This document shows positions 1-5,323 of a stretch of 5,323 nucleotides of DNA, piece after piece. The notes under the pieces are model-generated. The model had not been told where the DNA came from and did no database searches. It saw only the letters and a program-made list of their open reading frames with translations. Numbering within the stretch: the first letter of the stretch is position 1; every line of letters starts with the position of its first letter. Both the position numbers and the translations under genes were made by a program. This DNA comes from CAYMLQ01 sp964390795. Lineage in GTDB: Bacteria > Verrucomicrobiota > Kiritimatiellia > RFP12 > UBA1067. The stretch lies in NCBI GenBank assembly GCA_964390795.1, contig CAYMLQ010000385.1, positions 1-5,323 on the forward strand. Reading direction: 5' to 3'.

Positions 1-1368
1 ATCAAGTTCATGGTCGAGCACGGCATCTCCGGCGTGATCTACTGCTGGTACCGCGTCGGCGTCGACCAGCCGATCAAACAGCACCTCGGCCATGCGCTCG
101 ACGACGGACTGCTCAAGGCCCGCTACCTCTCGCTGATCAAGTTCGGCATCATGTGGGAAAACGGCTGCGCCGACGGCGTCGCCTCGACCGACGACCTGAT
201 GCGCAACGTGCTGCCCTTCTGGATCGACCGCTACTTCTCAAACCCCTCCTATCTCCGTTTCAACGGCAAGCCTGTGCTCTACATCTGGCAGCCGGCGCGG
301 CTCCGCACCCAGCTCGGCGGCAGTGACGCCGTCAAGAACGCGCTCACTCTGATGCGCGCCGAATGCGAGCGCCGCGGACTCGGCGGACTGACCATCGTGG
401 GCGCGCAGTCGCAGCACAAGGCGGACCTCGAACAGCTCGCCAAGGAAGGCTGGGACGCCACCTCCGCCTACGGCAATGGCTGGAAGCCGCCTGAGAAGCT
501 GACCGTGGTCGGCCCCTACACCTGCGCGCCGGCGGAGGGCTTCATCGACCAGCAGGAAGCCCTTTGGAGGATGAAGAGCGATTTGAACCTGCTGCCCGAC
601 GTGCGCGTGGCCATGATGGGCTGGGACCCGCGGCCCTGGCACGAGAAGGGTTTCTTCTGGTCCGAGAACACGCCCGCCAAATTCCGCGACCTCTGCAAGC
701 GGGCCAAGGCCTCCATCGACGCATCGAACCGCCGCACCGGCCTCGGCACGAACACCGTGCTCTTCTGCTGCTGGAACGAGTTCGGCGAGGGCCACTACAT
801 CGAGCCCACGCGCGGCTCCGGCTTCGCCTACCTCGACGCGATCCGCGACGTGTTCTGCGAGGGCCCGAAGGAGCACACCGACATCCTGCCGCAGGATGTC
901 GGCCTCGCACCCTCCGAGTCGTGGTATCTCGCGGCACGCGGCGAAGGCCAGCCCGGGAAAGACGCGACCACCTGGTCGGGAGCAACGATCAGCCAGTGGA
1001 CCGGATCGGCGGGCTTCTCCGCCTTCGAGACGCGCGACGGCGTGCTGCGCGGCCTCACCGAAAGCCGTGATCCGGTGATGACCTCGCCCGCGCTCGAGCT
1101 GCGCGCAGGCCGTTTTACGCGCCTGCTCGCGGAGCTGCGGTTCGACAAGCCCGCCGGAAGCGCGCAGCTCTTCTGGGCGACACCCTCCGCAGGCGTCAGC
1201 GAGGCCACCAGTCTTTCGGTGCCGACCGTCGCCGACGGCCAGTGGCACACCTACACGTTTGAACTCGCGAAAAACCCGAACTGGGGCGGCTGCGTCACCT
1301 CGTTCCGCTTCGACCCCGCGTCCGAACCCGGCGTCACCGTCGAAATCCGCTCAATCCGATTGGAGTAG
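1..1368 (+). CDS. GH99-like / WbsX-type glycoside hydrolase with C-terminal carbohydrate-binding-like domain (5' partial)
   Basis: The frame is open from base 1, so the true start lies upstream; the ATG at base 10 is internal (codons for IKF precede it). 455 residues are visible, numbered from base 1. Residues 1-~285 resemble the GH99-like/WbsX barrel: GVIYCWYR at 11-18, a YFSNPSY...NGKPVLYIW block at 78-96, and CCWNEFGEGHYIEP at 256-269. E260 and E263 form the E-x-x-E spacing that in characterised GH99 endo-alpha-mannosidases supplies the two catalytic carboxylates (family knowledge). Residues ~330-455 look like a separate beta-sandwich with an FWATP segment, DGQWHTY at 412-418 and a terminal VEIRSIRL strand, as in carbohydrate-binding domains. 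The likely role is hydrolysis of an alpha-linked, perhaps mannose-rich glycan. WbsX relatives also occur in polysaccharide biosynthesis loci, so degradation is inferred from the GH42-like neighbour. The stop is one base before the next gene. Any signal peptide would lie outside the window. Confidence 0.85.
   Translation: MKFMVEHGISGVIYCWYRVGVDQPIKQHLGHALDDGLLKARYLSLIKFGIMWENGCADGVASTDDLMRNVLPFWIDRYFSNPSYLRFNGKPVLYIWQPARLRTQLGGSDAVKNALTLMRAECERRGLGGLTIVGAQSQHKADLEQLAKEGWDATSAYGNGWKPPEKLTVVGPYTCAPAEGFIDQQEALWRMKSDLNLLPDVRVAMMGWDPRPWHEKGFFWSENTPAKFRDLCKRAKASIDASNRRTGLGTNTVLFCCWNEFGEGHYIEPTRGSGFAYLDAIRDVFCEGPKEHTDILPQDVGLAPSESWYLAARGEGQPGKDATTWSGATISQWTGSAGFSAFETRDGVLRGLTESRDPVMTSPALELRAGRFTRLLAELRFDKPAGSAQLFWATPSAGVSEATSLSVPTVADGQWHTYTFELAKNPNWGGCVTSFRFDPASEPGVTVEIRSIRLE
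1362..1365 (+). promoter_or_regulatory. Ribosome binding site for the GH42-like gene, inside the end of the GH99-like gene
   Basis: GGAG overlaps the last codons of the upstream gene and stands four bases before the ATG at 1370. The spacing is short, and the upstream stop at 1366-1368 lies between the site and the start, so ribosomes finishing gene 1 are placed directly at gene 2. This supports the 1370 start and translational coupling. Confidence 0.5.
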
Positions 1369-1369
1369 T

Positions 1370-4300
1370 ATGAAGACCCAGTTTTTACACGCGCTTGCAC
1401 TGTCGCTGCTCGCCATCTGGGCGACCGCCACTGAGACCGAGGTGCTGTTCGACGGCACCGGCATCGCTGACTGGACGACCGCACGCGACAGCCAGCGCCT
1501 CGCCGACGAGTTTTCCTTGAGCGAGCTGAAGGGCGTGGCCGACCCGGCTGCGCTGCAGTGGCGCTTCGTCACGCGAGGCATCGTGTTCAACGACATTTTT
1601 CTCCAGCGCCCCATTGCGCGGCGGTTCGACACGATCCGCGTCCGCGTGAAGAACGAGGGCGAGAGCCTCGAGCTGGCCTGCAAGGCGCGGGACGCCGACG
1701 GCGCGGAGTGGACCGCCAACCGCGTGCCGCTCAAGGCCGGCGACGAGTGGCGCTGGGTGGAGTTCCAGGCCCCCGCTTGGGCGGTCGCGTCGTGGTCGCG
1801 TGACGCCAACGGCAAGCTGGACTTCCCGCTCGCCTCCTTCACCCTGATCGCCTTCACGCTCAAGAAGGGGCCGGAGTACCGGCTGCGGGTCGCGAGCGTC
1901 GAGATCGTACGCCCCGAGCCGCCGGTGGCGACCGTGCGCGACGTGCGGATCACGGCGGAAATGCAGGCTGGCAAAAGCTACCCGCTCAGCCTGAGCTTCA
2001 GCGTGGACAGGCCGGTTCTCGATGACGCCGCCTATCTGTCGTTCCGCCGCAGCAAGGACGAGCTGTTCCGCGTTCCTCTCGACCTGCCGACGCCTCTCTC
2101 GAAGCTCGCGCCGGGGCAGGAGACGCGCGTGCAGACGGAGGTGAGCATCCCGCAGTTCGCGTTCGGCGGACGGCAGTCGGTGGCCCTGTGCCTGGGTGAC
2201 GCGCACATCCGGGTGAACGGTGTGCTGGCGGACGAGGAGGTGGCCGCGGTGACGGTCGAGCAGCGGGACACCCAGCGCTGTGTCGCCGCCGTGAAAAAAC
2301 ATCATGGCACTCCCACGCTTTTTATCAACGGCGCGCCGCATAACGGCATGACCTGGGCGACCTACAGACCCACGCCGGAGGTCTTCCGCGATTTCACGAA
2401 GGCGGGCCTCACGCTCTACACGTTCGCCGCGACGCCGACCGAGTCGGGCTACGGGCTCGCCCGCACCGCGTGGACCGCGCCCGGGGAGTACGACTTCTCG
2501 CAGCTCGACGAGCGGGCGCTCATGCTGCTGAAAGAGAATCCGAACGCCTACTTCTTCCCGCGCCTCTACCTGCACGCCCCGAAATGGTGGAGCGAGACGC
2601 ATCCCGACGATATCGTGCTGATGGATCCGGGCGACGGCAAGGTCGTGCCGTTCATCCATTCGGGCGGCAAGCCCGCGCCGAGCTGGGCGTCGGAGACGTG
2701 GCGGCGCGACACGATCGAGGGCCTGCGCCGTCTCATCGCGCACGTCGAGTCCTCGCCGTATGCGGACCGCGTAATCGGCTACCACCTCGCGTCCGGCACG
2801 ACGGAGGAGTGGATGATGTGGGGCGGCAACGAGAACCAGTGGGTGGACTTCTCACCGGCCAACACCGCACGCTTCCGCGCGTGGCTCAAGGGCAAGTACG
2901 GCACGGACAAGGGCCTGCGGGCGGCGTGGCGCGACGAGACCGCGAGTCTCGCCAGCGCGACGATTCCCTCGAAAGCGCAGCGCCAGCGCACGGAGCTAGG
3001 GGCCTTGCGCGATCCGGCCAAAGAGCAGGCGGTCGTCGACTACTACCTGTACAACTCGGAGCTGGTGGCCGATACGATTTGCACCTTTGCCGAGGCCGTC
3101 AAGGACATCACCCGGCGCAAGAAGATTGTGGGCGCCTTCTACGGCTATCTGCTGCAATTGTGCGGCGAGCAGCGCCAGCAGAACGCCGGACACCTGGCGC
3201 TGGAAAAGGTCCTCGCCTCGCCGGACGTGGACTTCCTCACGAGCCCGACCAGCTACGCGTTCCGCCAGCTCGGGGGCGAGGGCACCAGCCACTTCATGTC
3301 GCTCTTCGGCAGCGCGAAGCTGCACGGCAAGCTGTGGTTCGACGAGAACGATATCCGCACCTCGCTGGCAAAGGGAAAGCTCGGCGAGTGGGGGCGGCCT
3401 GCCGACGTGGCGGGCGACATCATCCAGCAGGAGAAAGAGCTGGCGAACGTCATCGTCAACGGCTCGTCGCAGTGGTGGTTCGATGTGGGCGGCAACGTGT
3501 ACAGCAATCCGGATTTGTTGGATCGCATTGGCCGTCTGGCGAAAAGCGCCACCGAGGCGCAGACGCTCGACCGCAGTGCCGTGGACGACGTGGCGATGAT
3601 CGTGGACGAGCGCAGCCTGTGCTACCTGCGCGTGGCCGACCCGCTGGGCGCGCGGCTGCTGGTGTCGCAGCTTCCGGCGCTGTCGCGCATCGGGGCACCG
3701 GTCGGGCACTACCTGGTCACCGATCTCCCGCGCCTCGCCGACCGCAAGGTCTTCTTCATCATGACGAGCTTCGCACCGACCGCTCAGGACCGCAAGGCCA
3801 TTGAGGCGCTCAAGCGCGACGGACACGTACTCGTGTTCCTGTATGCGCCCGGCGCGTACCGCGACGGACAGCTTGACGAGGCGGGGATGGCGGATCTCAC
3901 CGGCATCACGTTGCGGATGAGCCGCGAGGAGAGCGCGTTCAGCGTGAAGCTGACCGGCGGACACCGGCTGACCGAGGGCCTCGACGGGCAATCCTACGGC
4001 GACGCGCATCGCGGGTTCCCGATCTGCACCGCCGCTGACGCGGGTGCAACGGTTCTGGGGACGCTGGCCGACGGCAAGCCCGGTCTGGTCGTCAAGGGGG
4101 GAAAGGGCTGGACCGCGGTGTTCTCCTCTGTCCCGATGCTGCCGGCGCGGCTGATGCGCAACATCGCGCAGCTTGGCGGCGCACACACCTACATCGACAC
4201 CGAGGACGTGGTGTGGGCCTCGAAGAGTCTGGTGGCGGTATGCGTGAAAGACGCGGGAAAGAGGACCGTGAGGCTGCCGGAGAAGGCGAACGTGCGCGAC

Positions 4301-4390
4301 CTGTACACGGGCGAGGTTATTGGGAAAGGCGTGGCGTCCTTTGACGCCGACTTCGCGGACCGCGCGACGCGGGTTTTTGTGGTGGAGTAG
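1370..4390 (+). CDS. Secreted GH42-like glycoside hydrolase (beta-galactosidase-type fold)
   Basis: 1006 residues from the ATG at 1370. This start gives a textbook signal peptide: MKTQ, a hydrophobic core (LHALALSLLAIW), then A18-T19-A20 as a probable signal peptidase I site. No lipobox Cys is present. A longer in-frame ATG at 1259 would add 37 Arg/Ser-rich residues inside gene 1 and bury the signal. Domains by eye: beta-sandwich ~23-182 (starts LFDGTG), second beta-rich domain ~185-303, barrel ~313-725, GATase-like alpha/beta domain ~738-930 as in the GH42 trimerisation domain, and a small beta domain ~945-1006. Barrel landmarks are FINGAPHNG at 318 on, HAPKWWSETHP at 402-412, SGTTEEW at 475-481 and LWFDEND at 655-661. 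E480 (acid/base) and E659 (nucleophile) are proposed; their 179-residue spacing is close to that of GH42 (141/312 in the Thermus A4 enzyme, from memory). The Asn usually preceding the acid/base is absent. It probably acts outside the cytoplasm on oligosaccharides; substrate unknown. Confidence 0.85.
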   Translation: MKTQFLHALALSLLAIWATATETEVLFDGTGIADWTTARDSQRLADEFSLSELKGVADPAALQWRFVTRGIVFNDIFLQRPIARRFDTIRVRVKNEGESLELACKARDADGAEWTANRVPLKAGDEWRWVEFQAPAWAVASWSRDANGKLDFPLASFTLIAFTLKKGPEYRLRVASVEIVRPEPPVATVRDVRITAEMQAGKSYPLSLSFSVDRPVLDDAAYLSFRRSKDELFRVPLDLPTPLSKLAPGQETRVQTEVSIPQFAFGGRQSVALCLGDAHIRVNGVLADEEVAAVTVEQRDTQRCVAAVKKHHGTPTLFINGAPHNGMTWATYRPTPEVFRDFTKAGLTLYTFAATPTESGYGLARTAWTAPGEYDFSQLDERALMLLKENPNAYFFPRLYLHAPKWWSETHPDDIVLMDPGDGKVVPFIHSGGKPAPSWASETWRRDTIEGLRRLIAHVESSPYADRVIGYHLASGTTEEWMMWGGNENQWVDFSPANTARFRAWLKGKYGTDKGLRAAWRDETASLASATIPSKAQRQRTELGALRDPAKEQAVVDYYLYNSELVADTICTFAEAVKDITRRKKIVGAFYGYLLQLCGEQRQQNAGHLALEKVLASPDVDFLTSPTSYAFRQLGGEGTSHFMSLFGSAKLHGKLWFDENDIRTSLAKGKLGEWGRPADVAGDIIQQEKELANVIVNGSSQWWFDVGGNVYSNPDLLDRIGRLAKSATEAQTLDRSAVDDVAMIVDERSLCYLRVADPLGARLLVSQLPALSRIGAPVGHYLVTDLPRLADRKVFFIMTSFAPTAQDRKAIEALKRDGHVLVFLYAPGAYRDGQLDEAGMADLTGITLRMSREESAFSVKLTGGHRLTEGLDGQSYGDAHRGFPICTAADAGATVLGTLADGKPGLVVKGGKGWTAVFSSVPMLPARLMRNIAQLGGAHTYIDTEDVVWASKSLVAVCVKDAGKRTVRLPEKANVRDLYTGEVIGKGVASFDADFADRATRVFVVE

Positions 4391-4407
4391 GAGTTTGGTT
4401 GAGATCG

Positions 4408-4412
4408 AGGAG
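4408..4412 (+). promoter_or_regulatory. Strong ribosome binding site for the four-helix membrane protein
   Basis: AGGAG lies six bases upstream of the ATG at 4419. It selects this start over the in-frame ATG at 4320, which lies within the GH42-like gene and would add 33 Arg-rich residues before the membrane segment. Confidence 0.75.
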
Positions 4413-4418
4413 ACCGCC

Positions 4419-4832
4419 ATGACGCGAGACCGCTTCCTGATTCTTTTTCTGAGGGTGGTCGGCTCGGTAGCCGGCTCTGCCGCGCTCTGCGCCGTGATGC
4501 CGCTCCGCGCCATGGATGCGGCCCACCGGGCACTCGGAATGGGGCCGCTGCCGAGCCAGCCGATCGTCGAGTACCTCGCCCGCTCGACCTCGGCCTTTTA
4601 CGCGCTCCTGGGTGTATTGCTCTGGGCGTTCTCCCTAAACGTGTCCCGATACCGCCCGCTTGTGCGCGGCGCTGGACTTGCGTTCATCGCCCTCGGCGTC
4701 CTGCTGCTGTGGACCGACATCGGGGCCGGACTACCTTTGTTCTGGCAAGTCGCCGAGGGGCCGATTAACGTTCTCTTTGGCTCCATACTCGTGTGGGCCG
4801 GGTGTCGAGAGAATGCGGGAGAATGCGTTTGA
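4419..4832 (+). CDS. Small four-helix integral membrane protein, conserved family of unknown function
   Basis: 137 residues with four likely membrane segments at about 6-27, 54-72, 80-100 and 108-128. Between segments 1 and 2 is a polar loop with MDAAHRALGMGPLP (32-45) followed by PIVEYLARS (48-56); after segment 2 comes SRYRPLVR (76-83), and W-T-D at 98-100 precedes GLPLFWQVAEGP (104-115). This pattern matches a small hypothetical membrane protein I recall from planctomycete and verrucomicrobial genomes; I know no function and no symbol for it. The start is set by the AGGAG site six bases upstream. It follows the GH42-like gene by 28 bases with no visible terminator, so it may share the transcript, though nothing ties it to sugar metabolism. 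The final residues (RENAGECV) come from a short tandem repeat that shifts frame, so the tail may differ from the family's norm. Confidence 0.8.
   Translation: MTRDRFLILFLRVVGSVAGSAALCAVMPLRAMDAAHRALGMGPLPSQPIVEYLARSTSAFYALLGVLLWAFSLNVSRYRPLVRGAGLAFIALGVLLLWTDIGAGLPLFWQVAEGPINVLFGSILVWAGCRENAGECV
4809..4827 (+). repeat. 9-bp tandem direct repeat at the 3' end of the membrane-protein gene
   Basis: GAGAATGCG occurs at 4809-4817 and again at 4819-4827, a period of 10 bases. Because 10 is not a multiple of three, the second copy is read in another frame and leads to the TGA at 4830. Removing one unit would extend the protein as ENAFDLVVGVT to a TAA at 4852-4854. Confidence 0.85.
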
Positions 4833-4857
4833 CTTGGTCGTCGGCGTGACGTAAGGT
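4829..4857 (+). promoter_or_regulatory. Possible weak promoter for the cold-shock/DUF1294 locus
   Basis: TTGACT at 4829-4834 (five of six to the sigma-70 -35 consensus) overlaps the stop of the upstream gene and is 17 bases from TAAGGT at 4852-4857, which matches only three of six bases of a -10. Correct spacing and the lack of a better candidate in the 74-base gap make it worth listing, but the -10 is poor. Confidence 0.2.
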
Positions 4858-4891
4858 GTTTCGTATTGTCACTCGGCTATGGAACGCGGTT

Positions 4892-4897
4892 GGGGGA
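4892..4897 (+). promoter_or_regulatory. Candidate ribosome binding site for the cold-shock domain fragment
   Basis: GGGGGA is followed by a T-rich spacer and lies nine bases before the ATG at 4907. It favours that ATG over the in-frame GTG at 4856, whose 17 extra residues are not part of a cold-shock domain. Confidence 0.4.
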
Positions 4898-4906
4898 ACT
4901 TTTTTT

Positions 4907-5047
4907 ATGCCAGACAAAGAGAGGGGTGTGCTGACCAAATGGGATGACGCCAAGGGATTCGGTTTTATCAAGCCATCAAATAGCGCAGGCACTGAAATAT
5001 TTATCCATATTTCCGAAATTAGAAGGATGTCACGCCGCCCTTTATGA
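4907..5047 (+). pseudogene. Truncated cold-shock domain: N-terminal remnant of a CSD-DUF1294 protein
   Basis: 46 residues. G7-V8 and W12 followed by KGFGFI at 16-21 is the RNP1 nucleic-acid-binding motif, and EIFIH at 30-34 is RNP2 (VFVH-like). The domain therefore begins normally for a single-stranded RNA/DNA-binding cold-shock fold. It then runs to SRRP at 42-45, which in fused relatives leads into a V-G-x-x-V-x-F strand, but here it stops at TGA 5045-5047. The last two strands, roughly residues 46-70 of a normal domain, are missing. The adjoining DUF1294 fragment is in another frame; in many bacteria a cold-shock domain is fused to DUF1294 in one membrane protein, so this is best read as its 5' remnant. 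A functional minimal RNA-binding peptide is possible but unlikely. The start is the ATG after the GGGGGA site. GC is about 50% or lower, unlike the upstream genes. Confidence 0.7.
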
Positions 5048-5283
5048 GCGTGGTCACGCTCGTGCTGTATCAGCGTGATAAGCTCTATGCGCAACAGGGT
5101 AGTTGGAGGATTTCAGAGGCGCGTCTACATTTCTGCGAATTATTGGGCGGTTGGCCTGGGGCTCTTGTTGCACAACGCTGTTTTCATCATAAGACCTCCA
5201 AAAGCGACTACCAGTTCGTATTCTGTCTGATCGTGGTTTTCCATGTAGTGGGATGGGGTGATCATTTTATATTATACCACTGA
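5044..5283 (+). CDS. DUF1294 membrane-protein fragment (C-terminal half of a CSD-DUF1294 protein)
   Basis: 79 residues carrying the DUF1294 core: LYQRDK at 8-13, WRISE at 21-25, LLGGWPGALVAQ at 33-44, FHHKTSK at 47-53, and a hydrophobic segment at about 57-71 (FVFCLIVVFHVVGW). DUF1294 proteins are small inner-membrane proteins of unknown function with a helix before the DK motif and another after the HK motif. Here only MSVVTLVLY remains of the first helix, so the N-terminus is truncated. The ATG overlaps the cold-shock fragment's stop (ATGA), and the nearest purine-rich site (AAGGA at 5023-5027) is 16 bases away, too far for ordinary initiation, so translation would depend on coupling. It could be a working short protein, but I read it as the 3' part of a damaged gene. 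The open frame extends back to a TAG at 5020-5022 without another ATG. Confidence 0.65.
   Translation: MSVVTLVLYQRDKLYAQQGSWRISEARLHFCELLGGWPGALVAQRCFHHKTSKSDYQFVFCLIVVFHVVGWGDHFILYH
5046..5061 (+). repeat. Near-perfect inverted repeat at the CSD/DUF1294 junction
   Basis: GAGCGTG (5046-5052) and CACGCTC (5055-5061) are exact reverse complements separated by GT. As RNA this would fold with a shortened stem of about five pairs. The CACGCT arm also pairs with AGCGTG at 5072-5077, an alternative hairpin. It lies just after the ATGA overlap. Confidence 0.6.
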
Positions 5284-5323
5284 CGAAAAGTTTTTAGACT
5301 AAAGTATTTTGGACGAAGCGTTT
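5284..5323. repeat. AT-rich non-coding tail with palindrome and imperfect direct repeat
   Basis: After the DUF1294 stop there is no coding sequence to the window edge. TTTAG-A-CTAAA at 5293-5303 is a perfect inverted repeat, flanked three bases out on each side by AAAA (5286-5289) and TTTT (5307-5310). A 12-base direct repeat with two mismatches starts at 5282 (GACGAAAAGTTT) and at 5312 (GACGAAGCGTTT), 30 bases apart, flanking the palindrome. It could be a weak terminator, an operator for a following gene, or chance in AT-rich DNA. Confidence 0.35.

Noticed and set aside
238..1248. 336-residue open frame on the minus strand opposite the GH99-like gene
   Set aside because: Composition of a shadow frame (Arg/Ala/Gly/Glu rich); the plus-strand product has clear catalytic motifs.
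1385..2785. 466-residue open frame on the minus strand opposite the GH42-like gene
   Set aside because: Arg-, Ala- and Gly-rich low-complexity translation typical of the antisense of GC-rich coding DNA; no recognisable domain, and it lies wholly inside a well-supported gene.
2470..3804. 444-residue plus-strand open frame overlapping the GH42-like gene in another frame
   Set aside because: Arg/Ala/Gly-rich shadow; the GH42-like frame carries barrel motifs throughout the same stretch.
4391..4418. Possible terminator between the GH42-like gene and the membrane-protein gene
   Set aside because: No stem-loop or T-run; the 28 bases hold mainly the ribosome binding site.
2996..4513. 505-residue open frame on the minus strand
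   Set aside because: His/Arg/Val-rich translation without domain signature, fully antisense to the GH42-like gene and the start of the membrane-protein gene.
4836..4851. Small hairpin (CGTC/GACG) as a terminator after the membrane-protein gene
   Set aside because: Only four base pairs and no following T-run; too weak to call.
4765..5094. 109-residue minus-strand open frame across the gap and the cold-shock fragment
   Set aside because: No domain resemblance, and the plus strand there holds unmistakable RNP1 and RNP2 motifs. The AT-richer composition makes such frames easy to obtain by chance.

Overview
The window is about 65% GC over most of its length (hand counts of sampled lines). It carries a short, all-plus-strand cluster dominated by two large carbohydrate-active enzymes. 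The style of these proteins (a GH99-like/WbsX-type barrel with an added C-terminal beta-sandwich, a secreted ~1000-residue GH42-like enzyme, and a small four-helix membrane protein of a recurrent uncharacterised family) suggests a polysaccharide-degrading member of the PVC group (Verrucomicrobiota, Kiritimatiellota or Lentisphaerota). That assignment is inference from protein character. There is no rRNA or other marker gene to confirm it.

Layout. (1) 1-1368: 3' part of a GH99-like/WbsX-type protein, cut by the left edge, keeping the paired-glutamate motif NEFGE and a C-terminal carbohydrate-binding-like domain. (2) 1370-4390: a secreted GH42-like glycosidase of 1006 residues. Its true start is the ATG one base after the previous stop, where a clear signal peptide begins; the longer in-frame reading from 1259 runs inside gene 1 and is not credible. 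(3) 4419-4832: a 137-residue four-helix membrane protein with a strong ribosome binding site. (4) 4907-5283: a cold-shock-domain plus DUF1294 protein that appears broken. The first half of the cold-shock domain and the DUF1294 core lie in different frames, joined by an ATGA overlap, and the usual linker and first membrane segment are missing. (5) 5284-5323: AT-rich non-coding tail with a palindrome and an imperfect direct repeat.

The first two genes are almost certainly co-transcribed and translationally coupled, and probably act on the same glycan. The membrane protein follows at 28 bases and may be a passenger in the same transcript. Base composition falls to roughly 40-52% GC from about 4850 onward, so the last block looks like a separate and partly decayed segment. 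No mobile element, CRISPR array, tRNA or rRNA was seen. I did not find a convincing new multi-gene system. The best leads are the GH42-like enzyme without the usual Asn before its acid/base Glu, its coupling to a GH99-like partner, and the rearranged cold-shock/DUF1294 locus.
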